Position numbers and translations under genes: made by a program
The notes under the pieces: model-generated
What the model was told of the DNA's origin: nothing
The model's database searches: none
Seen by the model: only the letters and a program-made list of their open reading frames with translations
Part shown: one piece after another, positions 1 through 6,283 of the stretch
Position numbering within the stretch: position 1 is the first letter of the stretch
Layout of the letters: each line of letters opens with the position of its first letter
Source: Nitrososphaerales archaeon
GTDB taxonomy: Archaea > Thermoproteota > Nitrososphaeria > Nitrososphaerales > Gagatemarchaeaceae
Direction of reading: 5' to 3'
NCBI GenBank assembly: GCA_030039515.1
Contig: JASHVT010000064.1
Location: forward strand, 1-6,322
Length of the DNA stretch: 6,322 nt

Positions 1-2556
1 GTAGTCGAGGCCTGCCTCGTTGAAGAACGCTATGCTCTTCGGGTCTCCACCATGCTCTCCGCAGATACCTATCTCGAGCTTCGGGTTCGTCTTCCGCCCC
101 TCGTCCACCGCCATCTTCACAAGCCTCCCGACCCCTTGTCGGTCGATGGAGTCGAACGGGCTCTTCTCCATGAGGCCTAGCTCCAGGTACCTTGGGATGA
201 ACTTCGCTTCGACGTCGTCCCTGCTGAAGCCGAAGGTCGTCTGGGTCAGGTCGTTCGTCCCGAAGGAGAAGAAGTCGGAGCAGTTGGCGACGTCTCCCGC
301 CGTCAATGCCGCCCTGGGCGTCTCGATCATCGTCCCGATCTGGTAGTCTATCCTCCTGCCGCTCTCCTTGAAGACCTCCTCCGCCGACCCCTCGACGAGC
401 CTCCTCAGGAGGCTGAGCTCTCCGGCCATCGCTATGAGGGGGATCATGATCTTCACCCTTGGCGCTTGGCTGCTGTCCTTCTCTACCTCGAGCGCCGCCC
501 TGAGTATCGCCTTGGTCTGCATCCTGTAGATCTCGGGGAAGGTGACGGCGAGCCTGCACCCCCTGTGACCTATCATCGGGTTGTGCTCTGCGAGCTGCCT
601 CACTCTCGCGAGCACGTTTTCGTTCTCCTCTATCTCGTCCTCGGGGGCCCTCTTGTCCTTCAGCTCCTGGATCTTCACGGTGAGCTCTTCGATGGGCGGG
701 AGGAACTCGTGGAGCGGGAGGTCGAGCAGCCTGACGACCACCGGCCTCCCGGCCATCGCTGCGAAGATCCCCTTGAAGTCCTCTACCTGGAACGGGAAGA
801 GCCTGAAGAGCTGGTTCTTCCTTTCCTCCTCGCTCCTGCTCATGATCATCTCCCTGACTATGGGAAGCCTGTTCGGTGCGTTGAACATCCTCTCTGTCCT
901 GCAGAGCCCCACGCCCTCCGCACCGAACTCCCTCGCCTTGCGCGCCGCCTCGGGCGTGTCGGCGTTCGCCCAGACTCCCAGGCGCCTCAGTCCGTCTGCC
1001 ACTTCGAGGAGCTTCGTCAGTTCCGTCGATGGCTCAGGTTCCACCATCCTGACCTCTCCCTTGTACACCGAGCCCGTGGTCCCGTCTATCGTGATCACTT
1101 CGCCCTTGGAGACGACGTGGCCGCTCCTGGTCCTGAAGTACTGCATGTCCTCCGAGACTTCGATCTCCCCGCAGCCGACGATGGCCGGCTTACCCATCCC
1201 CCTGGCGACCACGGCGGCGTGGCTGGTCATCCCGCCCCTCACGGTGAGCACGCCCTGCGCGGCGATCATGCCCTTGATGTCCTCCGGGGTCGTCTCGGGC
1301 CGGACGAGGATGACCTTCTCGGAGGAGCCTACCCTCGCTGCTTCCTCCGTCTCGAAGACCACCTTCCCTGAGGCTGCCCCCGGCGACGCGTCTAGTCCCT
1401 TCGCGACCGGCCGGTCCCTGGCTCCTGGGTCGAGCCTCCTGTGGAGCAGGGACTCGAGCATCCCGGGCTCCACGCGCATCACAGCCTCCTCGGGCTCGAT
1501 CATCCCCTCCGCCGCCATGTCCATAGCGACCTTCACAGCCGCCTGCGCGGTCCTCTTGCCGTTCCTTGTCTGCAGGATGTAGAACCTCCCTTGTTCCACG
1601 GTGAACTCGAAGTCCTGCATGTCCCTGAAGTTGCCCTCCAGCTTCGTGGCGGCCGCCTCGAGCTCCCGCCTGAGCGGGGCATCCATAGTCTCTATCGTCT
1701 GGGGTGTGCGGACTCCTGCTACGACGTCCTCACCCTGCGAGTTGGCGAGGTACTCCCCGAACAGCTTCCTCTCCCCGGTCGACGGGTTCCTCGTGAAGCC
1801 TACGCCGGACCCCGAGGTCGCGCCTGCGTTCCCGAAGACCATCGACTGTATCGTCACGGCGGTCCCTAGGCCCTCGCTGATCCCATAGAACCTCCTGTAT
1901 TCCTTCGCCCGCTCGTTGTTCCAAGACCTGAACACGGCCTCGATGGCCATCTCGAGCTGGACCTGGGGGTCCTGCGGGAAGTCCTCTCCGGTGTCCCTTT
2001 TGATCAGTTCCTTGAACTGCGCGACCACGCCCTTGAGGTCCTGCGGCGGCAGCTCGATGTCCATCCTCGCTCCGGCGGCCCTCCTCCTCTCCTCCAGGAC
2101 CTTCTCGAAGCTCTCTGCCTCCGCCCCCATCGCTATCTTCCCGAACATCTGCAGGAGCCGCCTGTAGGAGTCATACGCGAACCTCTCGTTCTCGGTGATG
2201 CCGGCGAGCCTCTCGGTCGTCGCGTCGTTCAAGCCAAGGTTCAAGACCGTATCCATCATGCCGGGCATCGAGAAGGGAGCGCCTGACCTCACCGAGAACA
2301 AGAGGGGCCTCTCGCCTCCGAACTTCTTGCCTGTCGTCGCCTCGAGCTGAGCTACCTTGGACCTGACCTGTTCGAACAGACCGGTGGGTACCTTCCCGCC
2401 CGACGCGTAGTATGACTTGCACGCTTCCGTCGTGATTATGAATCCAGGGGGGACCGGCAAGCCCTGACTGTCCATCTCCACGAGGCCGTACCCCTTCCCT
2501 CCGAGGAGGAACTTGTCGCCTCCGATCGCCTCTTTGAAGAGGACCACCCTGTCCAT
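1..2556 (-). CDS. ppdK: Pyruvate, phosphate dikinase, 3'-truncated by window edge
   Basis: This cytoplasmic enzyme interconverts ATP + Pi + pyruvate and AMP + PPi + PEP; in archaea it can serve glycolysis or gluconeogenesis. The frame was read base by base and is open for 852 residues without a stop or frameshift. The N-terminal ATP-grasp domain shows GGKG with Lys21, SVRSGAPFSMPGMMDTVLN with Arg90, and DFEF/LQTRNGKRT with Glu317 and Gln329. The central swivelling domain has GGMTSHAAVVARG with the phosphocarrier His446 and the neighbouring Thr444. The C-terminal PEP/pyruvate TIM barrel has CRTE (Arg553), VRLLD (Arg609), IETPRA (Glu745), GTNDLTQ (Asn768) and ICGEHGG with catalytic Cys832. These correspond to Arg561, Arg617, Glu745, Asn768 and Cys831 of the Clostridium symbiosum enzyme (874 aa). 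Only about 20 residues after GLDY are missing off the left edge. The ATG at 2556 is chosen because family similarity starts there and a TATA-like box lies about 37 nt upstream. Divergence from the usual CRTEHMF (here CRTERMF) is minor. Confidence 0.97.
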   Translation of the reverse strand, partial: MDRVVLFKEAIGGDKFLLGGKGYGLVEMDSQGLPVPPGFIITTEACKSYYASGGKVPTGLFEQVRSKVAQLEATTGKKFGGERPLLFSVRSGAPFSMPGMMDTVLNLGLNDATTERLAGITENERFAYDSYRRLLQMFGKIAMGAEAESFEKVLEERRRAAGARMDIELPPQDLKGVVAQFKELIKRDTGEDFPQDPQVQLEMAIEAVFRSWNNERAKEYRRFYGISEGLGTAVTIQSMVFGNAGATSGSGVGFTRNPSTGERKLFGEYLANSQGEDVVAGVRTPQTIETMDAPLRRELEAAATKLEGNFRDMQDFEFTVEQGRFYILQTRNGKRTAQAAVKVAMDMAAEGMIEPEEAVMRVEPGMLESLLHRRLDPGARDRPVAKGLDASPGAASGKVVFETEEAARVGSSEKVILVRPETTPEDIKGMIAAQGVLTVRGGMTSHAAVVARGMGKPAIVGCGEIEVSEDMQYFRTRSGHVVSKGEVITIDGTTGSVYKGEVRMVEPEPSTELTKLLEVADGLRRLGVWANADTPEAARKAREFGAEGVGLCRTERMFNAPNRLPIVREMIMSRSEEERKNQLFRLFPFQVEDFKGIFAAMAGRPVVVRLLDLPLHEFLPPIEELTVKIQELKDKRAPEDEIEENENVLARVRQLAEHNPMIGHRGCRLAVTFPEIYRMQTKAILRAALEVEKDSSQAPRVKIMIPLIAMAGELSLLRRLVEGSAEEVFKESGRRIDYQIGTMIETPRAALTAGDVANCSDFFSFGTNDLTQTTFGFSRDDVEAKFIPRYLELGLMEKSPFDSIDRQGVGRLVKMAVDEGRKTNPKLEIGICGEHGGDPKSIAFFNEAGLDY

Positions 2557-2586
2557 TTTGGAACCCTCGACGGGGGCAACACCTTC

Positions 2587-2598
2587 GGCAATATATCC
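2587..2598 (-). promoter_or_regulatory. TATA-like box of ppdK
   Basis: On the minus strand this reads GGATATATTGCC, an AT-rich island in GC-rich surroundings. Its centre lies about 37 nt before the ppdK ATG at 2556. With the usual archaeal spacing of about 26-28 nt from TATA box to start site, transcription would begin near 2567, giving a leader of about 10 nt. No Shine-Dalgarno sequence is visible in that leader. The assignment depends on the archaeal interpretation of the window. Confidence 0.5.
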
Positions 2599-2704
2599 AT
2601 AGCCGCTCTGTGAGAAGGAAGCCTGTGGCGTCCATGCCTAGTCCTGCGGCCCTCGGTCGTAGCATATTCGCAACCGCACCTTCGCCTCGCCATTCCTCTC
2701 ACCC

Positions 2705-2724
2705 AAAAAGACGGCCAGCCGTCT
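2705..2724 (-). terminator. Hairpin plus T-tract after the thioesterase gene
   Basis: Read on the minus strand, a perfect 7-bp inverted repeat, AGACGGC / GCCGTCT, is separated by 2 nt and runs directly into five T residues. In practice it would fold as a 6-bp stem with a 4-nt loop. It begins on the last base of the thioesterase TGA stop. The shape matches a bacterial intrinsic terminator, and a T-tract alone is also a recognised archaeal termination signal. It would separate the thioesterase transcript from ppdK downstream on the same strand, in line with ppdK having its own TATA box. Confidence 0.6.
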
Positions 2725-3107
2725 CAGGCGAACGTGGATAGCTTCTTCCTGAATTCCGCCGGGATCTCAACCGGCTCCCGTCTAGCGTCCACCATGACGT
2801 CGGTCACCCTCCCCTCCGCCACGAGGACGCGACCTCTCCTGATCTTGTGAGAGTATGTAACGCTGGAGACGCCCAGCTTAGCGACGCTGACGTCCAGCGT
2901 GAGCAATTCGTCGAACCTCCCCGACGAGTGATACCTGCAAGACGCCTCGGCCGCGACGAAGCCCAGGCCCCTTCTGGTCAGCAACGAGAGGGTGATTCCC
3001 ATTCTTCTTAGGAGCTCGAGCCTCGACAAGTCGAAGTAGGTGAGATATTGGCCGTAGTAGACCACCCCCAGCGCGTCCGTCTCGGACAGCCTCACCCTGT
3101 GTCTCAT
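2724..3107 (-). CDS. Hotdog-fold acyl-CoA thioesterase (YbgC/4-hydroxybenzoyl-CoA thioesterase family)
   Basis: The 127-residue product has the size of a single hotdog domain, the usual size for this cytoplasmic family, which hydrolyses acyl- or aroyl-CoA thioesters. The signature is at the N-terminus: RVRLSETDALGVVYYGQYL, with Asp11 in the position of the catalytic aspartate and the G-V-V-Y-Y run that starts the long hotdog helix, followed by YFDLSRLELLRRMG. The rest (about residues 45-115) alternates hydrophobic strands, as expected. The start is the ATG at 3107, because family similarity begins with RHRVRLSETD. The frame remains open back to 3197, but that extension crosses the promoter and the start of the divergent hpaC gene. 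TTG at 3125 is a weaker alternative start. The gene is divergent from hpaC, shares its promoter region and ends in a hairpin terminator. The substrate cannot be read from sequence; an aromatic or phenylacetyl-type CoA ester is possible from context, but a general housekeeping thioesterase is equally plausible. Confidence 0.85.
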   Translation of the reverse strand: MRHRVRLSETDALGVVYYGQYLTYFDLSRLELLRRMGITLSLLTRRGLGFVAAEASCRYHSSGRFDELLTLDVSVAKLGVSSVTYSHKIRRGRVLVAEGRVTDVMVDARREPVEIPAEFRKKLSTFA

Positions 3108-3151
3108 CCTGAAAACCCTTGGCAATGTCGGCTCCACCTGCTCTTGGCAAT

Positions 3152-3160
3152 CCTTTAAAC
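3152..3160. promoter_or_regulatory. Shared palindromic TATA box for hpaC and the thioesterase gene
   Basis: The 76-bp divergent region between the two ATGs has one clear AT-rich element, CCTTTAAAC, with a self-complementary TTTAAA core. On the plus strand its centre lies about 28 nt before the hpaC ATG at 3184, so hpaC transcription would start at or next to the ATG (leaderless). On the minus strand the same spacing puts initiation near 3129, giving a leader of about 20 nt to the thioesterase ATG at 3107. Neither start codon has a good Shine-Dalgarno sequence. Use in both directions is inferred from symmetry and spacing. Confidence 0.5.
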
Positions 3161-3183
3161 AACAAGGGGAGCCCATTCCATCG

Positions 3184-3723
3184 ATGTCGACTTCCACGCG
3201 CGCGGAAGACCCCGTCCAGGCGGGCCTGAAACAGGCGATGAGGGTCTACCCGCAGGGGGTCACAGTGGTCACCTTCGACGCCGAGGACGGGCCCAAGGGC
3301 CTGACCGTGAGCTCCTTCACGAGCGTGTCGCTGAACCCGCCGCTGGTCCTGGTCTCCATCGCCAAGGGGTCAGCCCTCCACGGCGTGATCTCCGAGACCA
3401 AGAGCTTCGCCGTCAACTTCCTCGCCGACGATCAGAAGTCGGTCTCAGACAGGTTCGCGGGACGGATCCAGATGAAAGACAGGTTCGACGGGCTGGGATT
3501 CAAGAAGGGGTCGACAGGGTGCCCGATAATCGATGGGGTGAGGGTGGCCATCGAGTGCAGGACCTGGAGGACGTTCGACGGGGGGGACCACACTCTATTG
3601 GTCGGCGAAGTGGTCTCCTCGCGCGTCCTTAGCTCCAAGAAGCCTCTCGTCTATTATTCCCAGCAGTATACCACCACCGAGGCGCAGGAGTTCCCCGCGC
3701 CGCCTTCAGACATCGTCTGGTAG
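3184..3723 (+). CDS. hpaC: Flavin reductase, small component of 4-hydroxyphenylacetate 3-monooxygenase
   Basis: The 179-residue protein belongs to the flavin reductase-like domain family (split-barrel FMN-binding fold, HpaC type). It uses NAD(P)H to reduce free flavin, which diffuses to the oxygenase component HpaB. Visible hallmarks are the start of the fold at residues 14-30 (LKQAMRVYPQGVTVVTF), the flavin-binding stretch TVSSFTSVSLNPPLVLVSI (41-59), the FAVNFLADDQ segment (75-84), and the conserved Gly-Asp-His motif in GGDHTLLVGEV (133-143), associated with nicotinamide and flavin binding. The C-terminus (about 155-179) is a polar tail beginning LVYYSQQY. There is no signal peptide or membrane segment. 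The ATG at 3184 is supported by a TATA box 28 nt upstream. It is transcribed opposite to hpaB and hpaD, and its stop lies 3 bp from the hpaD stop. The family also includes reductases serving other two-component monooxygenases and flavoredoxins; HpaB nearby makes the HpaC role the best reading. Confidence 0.88.
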   Translation: MSTSTRAEDPVQAGLKQAMRVYPQGVTVVTFDAEDGPKGLTVSSFTSVSLNPPLVLVSIAKGSALHGVISETKSFAVNFLADDQKSVSDRFAGRIQMKDRFDGLGFKKGSTGCPIIDGVRVAIECRTWRTFDGGDHTLLVGEVVSSRVLSSKKPLVYYSQQYTTTEAQEFPAPPSDIVW

Positions 3724-3726
3724 CCG

Positions 3727-4737
3727 TCACCGCGCGGACAGGAGATAGTCCGGCCTGTCCACGATCTTCGGCTCGGTCAGCTTCTCCTGCTTCCCAGTCT
3801 CCGGAGAACGCACCAGCATAGCCTCGTTGAACCAGCTTGCGGGGGTGGGGGCTCCCCAGAACGTCTGCCGCTGAGGGTCGTTCAGCTTCCACTTGATCGG
3901 GACCCAGTCGGGGTCCGCGCTGAGATAGTCGCCCGTGTAGAGCTCGATCCTGTTCCCCTCGGGGTCCCTGAGGTAGAGGAAGAAGGCGTTGGAGACGCCA
4001 TGCCTCCCCGGGCCGCGCTCCATCCTGTCCAGATATCCTGACGAGGCGAGTAGGTCAGCGCAGTCCATTATCGACGACCTGTCGGCCACGGTGAAGCCGG
4101 CATGGTGCACCCGCGGGCCCTTCCCCGTCGTCAGGGCTATGTCATGGCATGTGTGCTTCCTTCTGAGCCAAGCGGCCCACAGCGCAGGACGTGCGCCCTC
4201 CGTCTCAGTGGCCTCCGTGCACACGAACCCGAGCTCCTTGGTGTACCACTCGTATGCGGCCGCCGCGTCAGGTAGCATTATGTTGAAGTGGTCGAGGCGC
4301 ATGACCTTGGCTCCTCTGTATCTGTCGTACTTCTGGAGCATCCAGTCCGCCCTGTCCATCTCCGAGTAGAACTCGACTGGGAAGCCGAAAGGGTCCCTCG
4401 TCATCAGGGCTGGTCCTTGCCCCTTCTCCTTGTTTTCCACGCGCTTGGCGTATCCGCCGCGGCCCTTGACGAGCTTCTCGACCGACTTGAGGCTCTCTGC
4501 ATCCCTCACCTTGAAGGATATGTGCCCGACCCCAGAGGAGTCGGACTTCGAGATGACGAGGCTGTGGTGGTACCTCTCCTCGAGGCCCCTGAGGTATAGG
4601 CTCGAAGGTGTGGACTCGGTCACTATGAACCCTAGTGTGTCGACGTAGAACCTCCTCGCCCTCTCCAGGTCCTTGACGAGGATCTCTAGGTGCCCCGCCT
4701 TTATGACGTCGGGCTTGCCGCCCGCGGCCTCCTTCAT
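3727..4737 (-). CDS. hpaD: Extradiol dioxygenase, 3,4-dihydroxyphenylacetate (homoprotocatechuate) 2,3-dioxygenase family
   Basis: The 336-residue protein is a two-module vicinal-oxygen-chelate (type I extradiol) dioxygenase. It would open the catechol ring next to the two hydroxyls (meta cleavage) using Fe(II), or Mn(II) as in some relatives. Residues 13-127 form the non-catalytic N-terminal module and about 146-270 the catalytic module. The metal triad is His150 (LDHFN), His212 (VHHAGF) and Glu265 (RIELYTGDY). Second-sphere residues known from the Brevibacterium fuscum enzyme are also visible: Asn152, His198 (HDIAL), Arg241 and His246 in ERGPGRHGVSN, and Tyr255. The C-terminal stretch from about 271, with DPDWVPIKW and FWGAPTPASWFNEA, matches the lid particular to homoprotocatechuate dioxygenases and is absent from ordinary catechol 2,3-dioxygenases. 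Fuscum-type enzymes are about 365 aa, so this C-terminus is somewhat shorter. Its ATG overlaps the hpaB stop (ATGA), so the two are translationally coupled. Preference for another para-substituted catechol cannot be excluded. Confidence 0.9.
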   Translation of the reverse strand: MKEAAGGKPDVIKAGHLEILVKDLERARRFYVDTLGFIVTESTPSSLYLRGLEERYHHSLVISKSDSSGVGHISFKVRDAESLKSVEKLVKGRGGYAKRVENKEKGQGPALMTRDPFGFPVEFYSEMDRADWMLQKYDRYRGAKVMRLDHFNIMLPDAAAAYEWYTKELGFVCTEATETEGARPALWAAWLRRKHTCHDIALTTGKGPRVHHAGFTVADRSSIMDCADLLASSGYLDRMERGPGRHGVSNAFFLYLRDPEGNRIELYTGDYLSADPDWVPIKWKLNDPQRQTFWGAPTPASWFNEAMLVRSPETGKQEKLTEPKIVDRPDYLLSAR

Positions 4738-6179
4738 TCTCTTCTACCGAGCATTTCCTTGACCCTCTGCTTGTATGGCTCTTTGTTGTACCACGCGTAG
4801 TACGCACTCGCCATCCTGACGGGGTCTCCGAAGAAGAACCTCTCGTACAGGTCCTGCCTCCCGCCGAACGAGCTCCCCGCGACGTCCCAGGCCAGCTTGA
4901 ACAGGTGGATCCTCTCCTCCGCAGCGGACAGCTTGGACTGATAGTACCTGTCTAGGTCAGGCCTCGCCACTGACCCGAGGGCCTCCTCGGGAGGTATGGC
5001 CATCAGGCCGCTCGCGCCTATCTGTTTCAGGACCACCGCCATGGTCGGGGCGAGCTTCGGCCACAGGTTGCGCGCCGAGTTGATCGGCACGTAGTCCGGC
5101 GTCGTCAGCCCCCACTTGTTCGTCTTGGCGCCCGCCTCGCTCGAGTCGATGAAGGCCCTCATTGACTCCGCGATGAGCAGGAGGTCGGTGACCTTCTCCT
5201 GGACGTTGGGGAACTGGTCCGCGCCTATCGTCTCGGCCACAAGGGCGGCGAGCCCGGCGACGAACTCGGCCTTCGCTAGCTCCCTGACAGTCGCCTGGTG
5301 CGCCATGAACACTATCGCGTCCGTCGCCTCGTTCACCTTGTTCGCCTTGTCTGGGTCCTCGAGGAGGAAGACGCGCTCCCAAGGGACCAGGACGTCGTCG
5401 AAGACCACGACCGCGTCCTGCTCGTCGAACCTCGAGGCGAGCGGGTGGTCGTATGCGGAGGCCGACGTGAAGGACTCCCTGCAGATGAACTTCAGGCCCT
5501 TCGCGCTGACAGGGAGGGCGAAGGCTATCGAATAGGGCATGTCGTCCTGCCCCGACCTGATGACGGTACTCGGGAAGACGAGTATCTCGTCCGCGATCGG
5601 CAGGGTAGCGAGCATCCTCGCCCCCCTGATGACCACGCCCTCCGACGTCTTCTCGACGATGCGCGCGGCGATGAACGGGTCCTGTTGCTTTGAGGGCCCG
5701 ACCGCCCTGTTGACCTGGGGGTTGATCAGGGTATGGGTGAGAAGGAGGTCGCTGTCCCTCACGTGCTCGTAATACTTCTGGATGTTACCGGCGTAGTCAT
5801 TCCCTTCCTTCCCGAAGAACTCCTTGGCAGATGCCATGGCCATGACCGCGCTGTTGAGATAGTCCGCGGTCCTCCCAAGCATCCCGCCCGAATAGTCGGC
5901 CCAGGTCTTCATCATCCTGCGGCGCCTGCCGAGGTCCTCCCTCGTGTGGGGCTGGAGGAAGCTCATCCCCACTCTCTCGCCTGACTGTGACTGGTACGTC
6001 ATTACGTCTGCGAGCTCGGGGCTCGCCTGCATGTCGTAGAGCGCGGCCATCGAACGGGCGATCCCGGCGAAGGCCGGATGGACGGAGACAGAGCCCGTCA
6101 ACTTCTTGTCACCGTACCAGAGCTCCCTCGGGGTGCCGTCGAGCCTTTGCAGGAACTCCTTGCCGCTTCTGGCGCCCAT
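4734..6179 (-). CDS. hpaB: 4-hydroxyphenylacetate 3-monooxygenase, oxygenase component (FADH2-dependent)
   Basis: The 481-residue product matches the usual length of the HpaB family (acyl-CoA dehydrogenase-like fold; the Thermus thermophilus type is about the same size). It uses FADH2 supplied by a separate reductase and O2 to hydroxylate a phenol ortho to its OH, classically 4-hydroxyphenylacetate to 3,4-dihydroxyphenylacetate. Motifs, numbered from the chosen Met: GGMLGRTADYLN (98-109), whose Arg103 and Tyr107 keep the R-x3-Y spacing of Thermus Arg100/Tyr104; LTHTLINPQVNR (147-158) with a candidate catalytic His149; RGARMLATLPIADEILVFPS (flavin-side middle domain, 185-204); DHPLASRFDEQDAVVVFDDVLVPWERVFL (244-272, in two parts); and the C-terminal AGSSFGGRQDLYERFFFGDP (434-453). 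ATG 6179 is preferred because similarity begins at GKEFLQRLDG and a TATA box lies 29-30 nt upstream; the longer open frame to 6290 would include that promoter. It is the first gene of the hpaB-hpaD operon (4-bp overlap). Other phenol ortho-hydroxylases share the fold, so the exact substrate is inferred from hpaD. Confidence 0.92.
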   Translation of the reverse strand: MGARSGKEFLQRLDGTPRELWYGDKKLTGSVSVHPAFAGIARSMAALYDMQASPELADVMTYQSQSGERVGMSFLQPHTREDLGRRRRMMKTWADYSGGMLGRTADYLNSAVMAMASAKEFFGKEGNDYAGNIQKYYEHVRDSDLLLTHTLINPQVNRAVGPSKQQDPFIAARIVEKTSEGVVIRGARMLATLPIADEILVFPSTVIRSGQDDMPYSIAFALPVSAKGLKFICRESFTSASAYDHPLASRFDEQDAVVVFDDVLVPWERVFLLEDPDKANKVNEATDAIVFMAHQATVRELAKAEFVAGLAALVAETIGADQFPNVQEKVTDLLLIAESMRAFIDSSEAGAKTNKWGLTTPDYVPINSARNLWPKLAPTMAVVLKQIGASGLMAIPPEEALGSVARPDLDRYYQSKLSAAEERIHLFKLAWDVAGSSFGGRQDLYERFFFGDPVRMASAYYAWYNKEPYKQRVKEMLGRRE

Positions 6180-6204
6180 CTGCGTGCAGCCCGCGCTCGC
6201 CCGG

Positions 6205-6216
6205 CTTTTATGAATT
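6205..6216 (-). promoter_or_regulatory. TATA-like box of the hpaB-hpaD operon
   Basis: The minus strand reads AATTCATAAAAG, the only AT-rich patch in the 143 bp upstream of hpaB. Its core (CATAAAAG) is centred 29-30 nt before the ATG at 6179, which places the predicted start of transcription at or within a few bases of the start codon, a leaderless arrangement typical of many archaea. The intervening sequence is almost all G and C and carries no ribosome binding site. This box also decides the start codon, because the longer open frame would run through it. Confidence 0.55.
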
Positions 6217-6250
6217 GGCGGGTCCACGAAGGCAGGCGCTTTGCCTCTAG

Positions 6251-6283
6251 CGGAGGGGGTTCGAGAGCCGCCCGATCCCTCCG
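6251..6283. repeat. Inverted repeat upstream of the hpaB promoter
   Basis: CGGAGGG at 6251-6257 and CCCTCCG at 6277-6283 form a perfect 7-bp inverted repeat with a 19-bp spacer. It lies about 40-75 bp upstream of the hpaB TATA box, where an activator could bind. It could instead form a hairpin at the end of a gene lying beyond the right edge. GC-rich DNA produces such repeats by chance, so significance is uncertain. The rest of 6180-6322 shows no gene. Confidence 0.3.

Noticed and set aside
466..1582. Two long plus-strand open frames (301 and 333 codons) opposite ppdK
   Set aside because: Both are antisense to a fully intact, motif-complete PPDK reading frame. Their translations are low-complexity (rich in Leu/Arg/Pro or in Ser) with no recognisable family, as expected for shadow frames in GC-rich DNA.
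2557..2704. A small RNA or small protein gene between ppdK and the thioesterase gene
   Set aside because: Apart from the ppdK TATA-like box, nothing resembling a tRNA arm, riboswitch fold or independent coding frame was seen; the open frames entering it are out-of-frame extensions over ppdK.
3108..3197. N-terminal extension of the thioesterase to an ATG at 3197
   Set aside because: It would overlap the hpaC start codon and run through the shared TTTAAA promoter element; hotdog family similarity begins only at the ATG at 3107.
3989..5693. Several open frames of 70-180 codons overlapping hpaD and hpaB in other frames
   Set aside because: All are contained within or antisense to two intact enzymes with complete motifs, and show arginine- or serine-rich composition with no recognisable domain.
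4734..6179. 4-hydroxybutyryl-CoA dehydratase (a relative of HpaB found in archaeal carbon fixation)
   Set aside because: That enzyme needs cysteine and histidine ligands for a [4Fe-4S] cluster. From Met 6179 onward this protein has a single cysteine, and the sequence blocks match the HpaB monooxygenase type.
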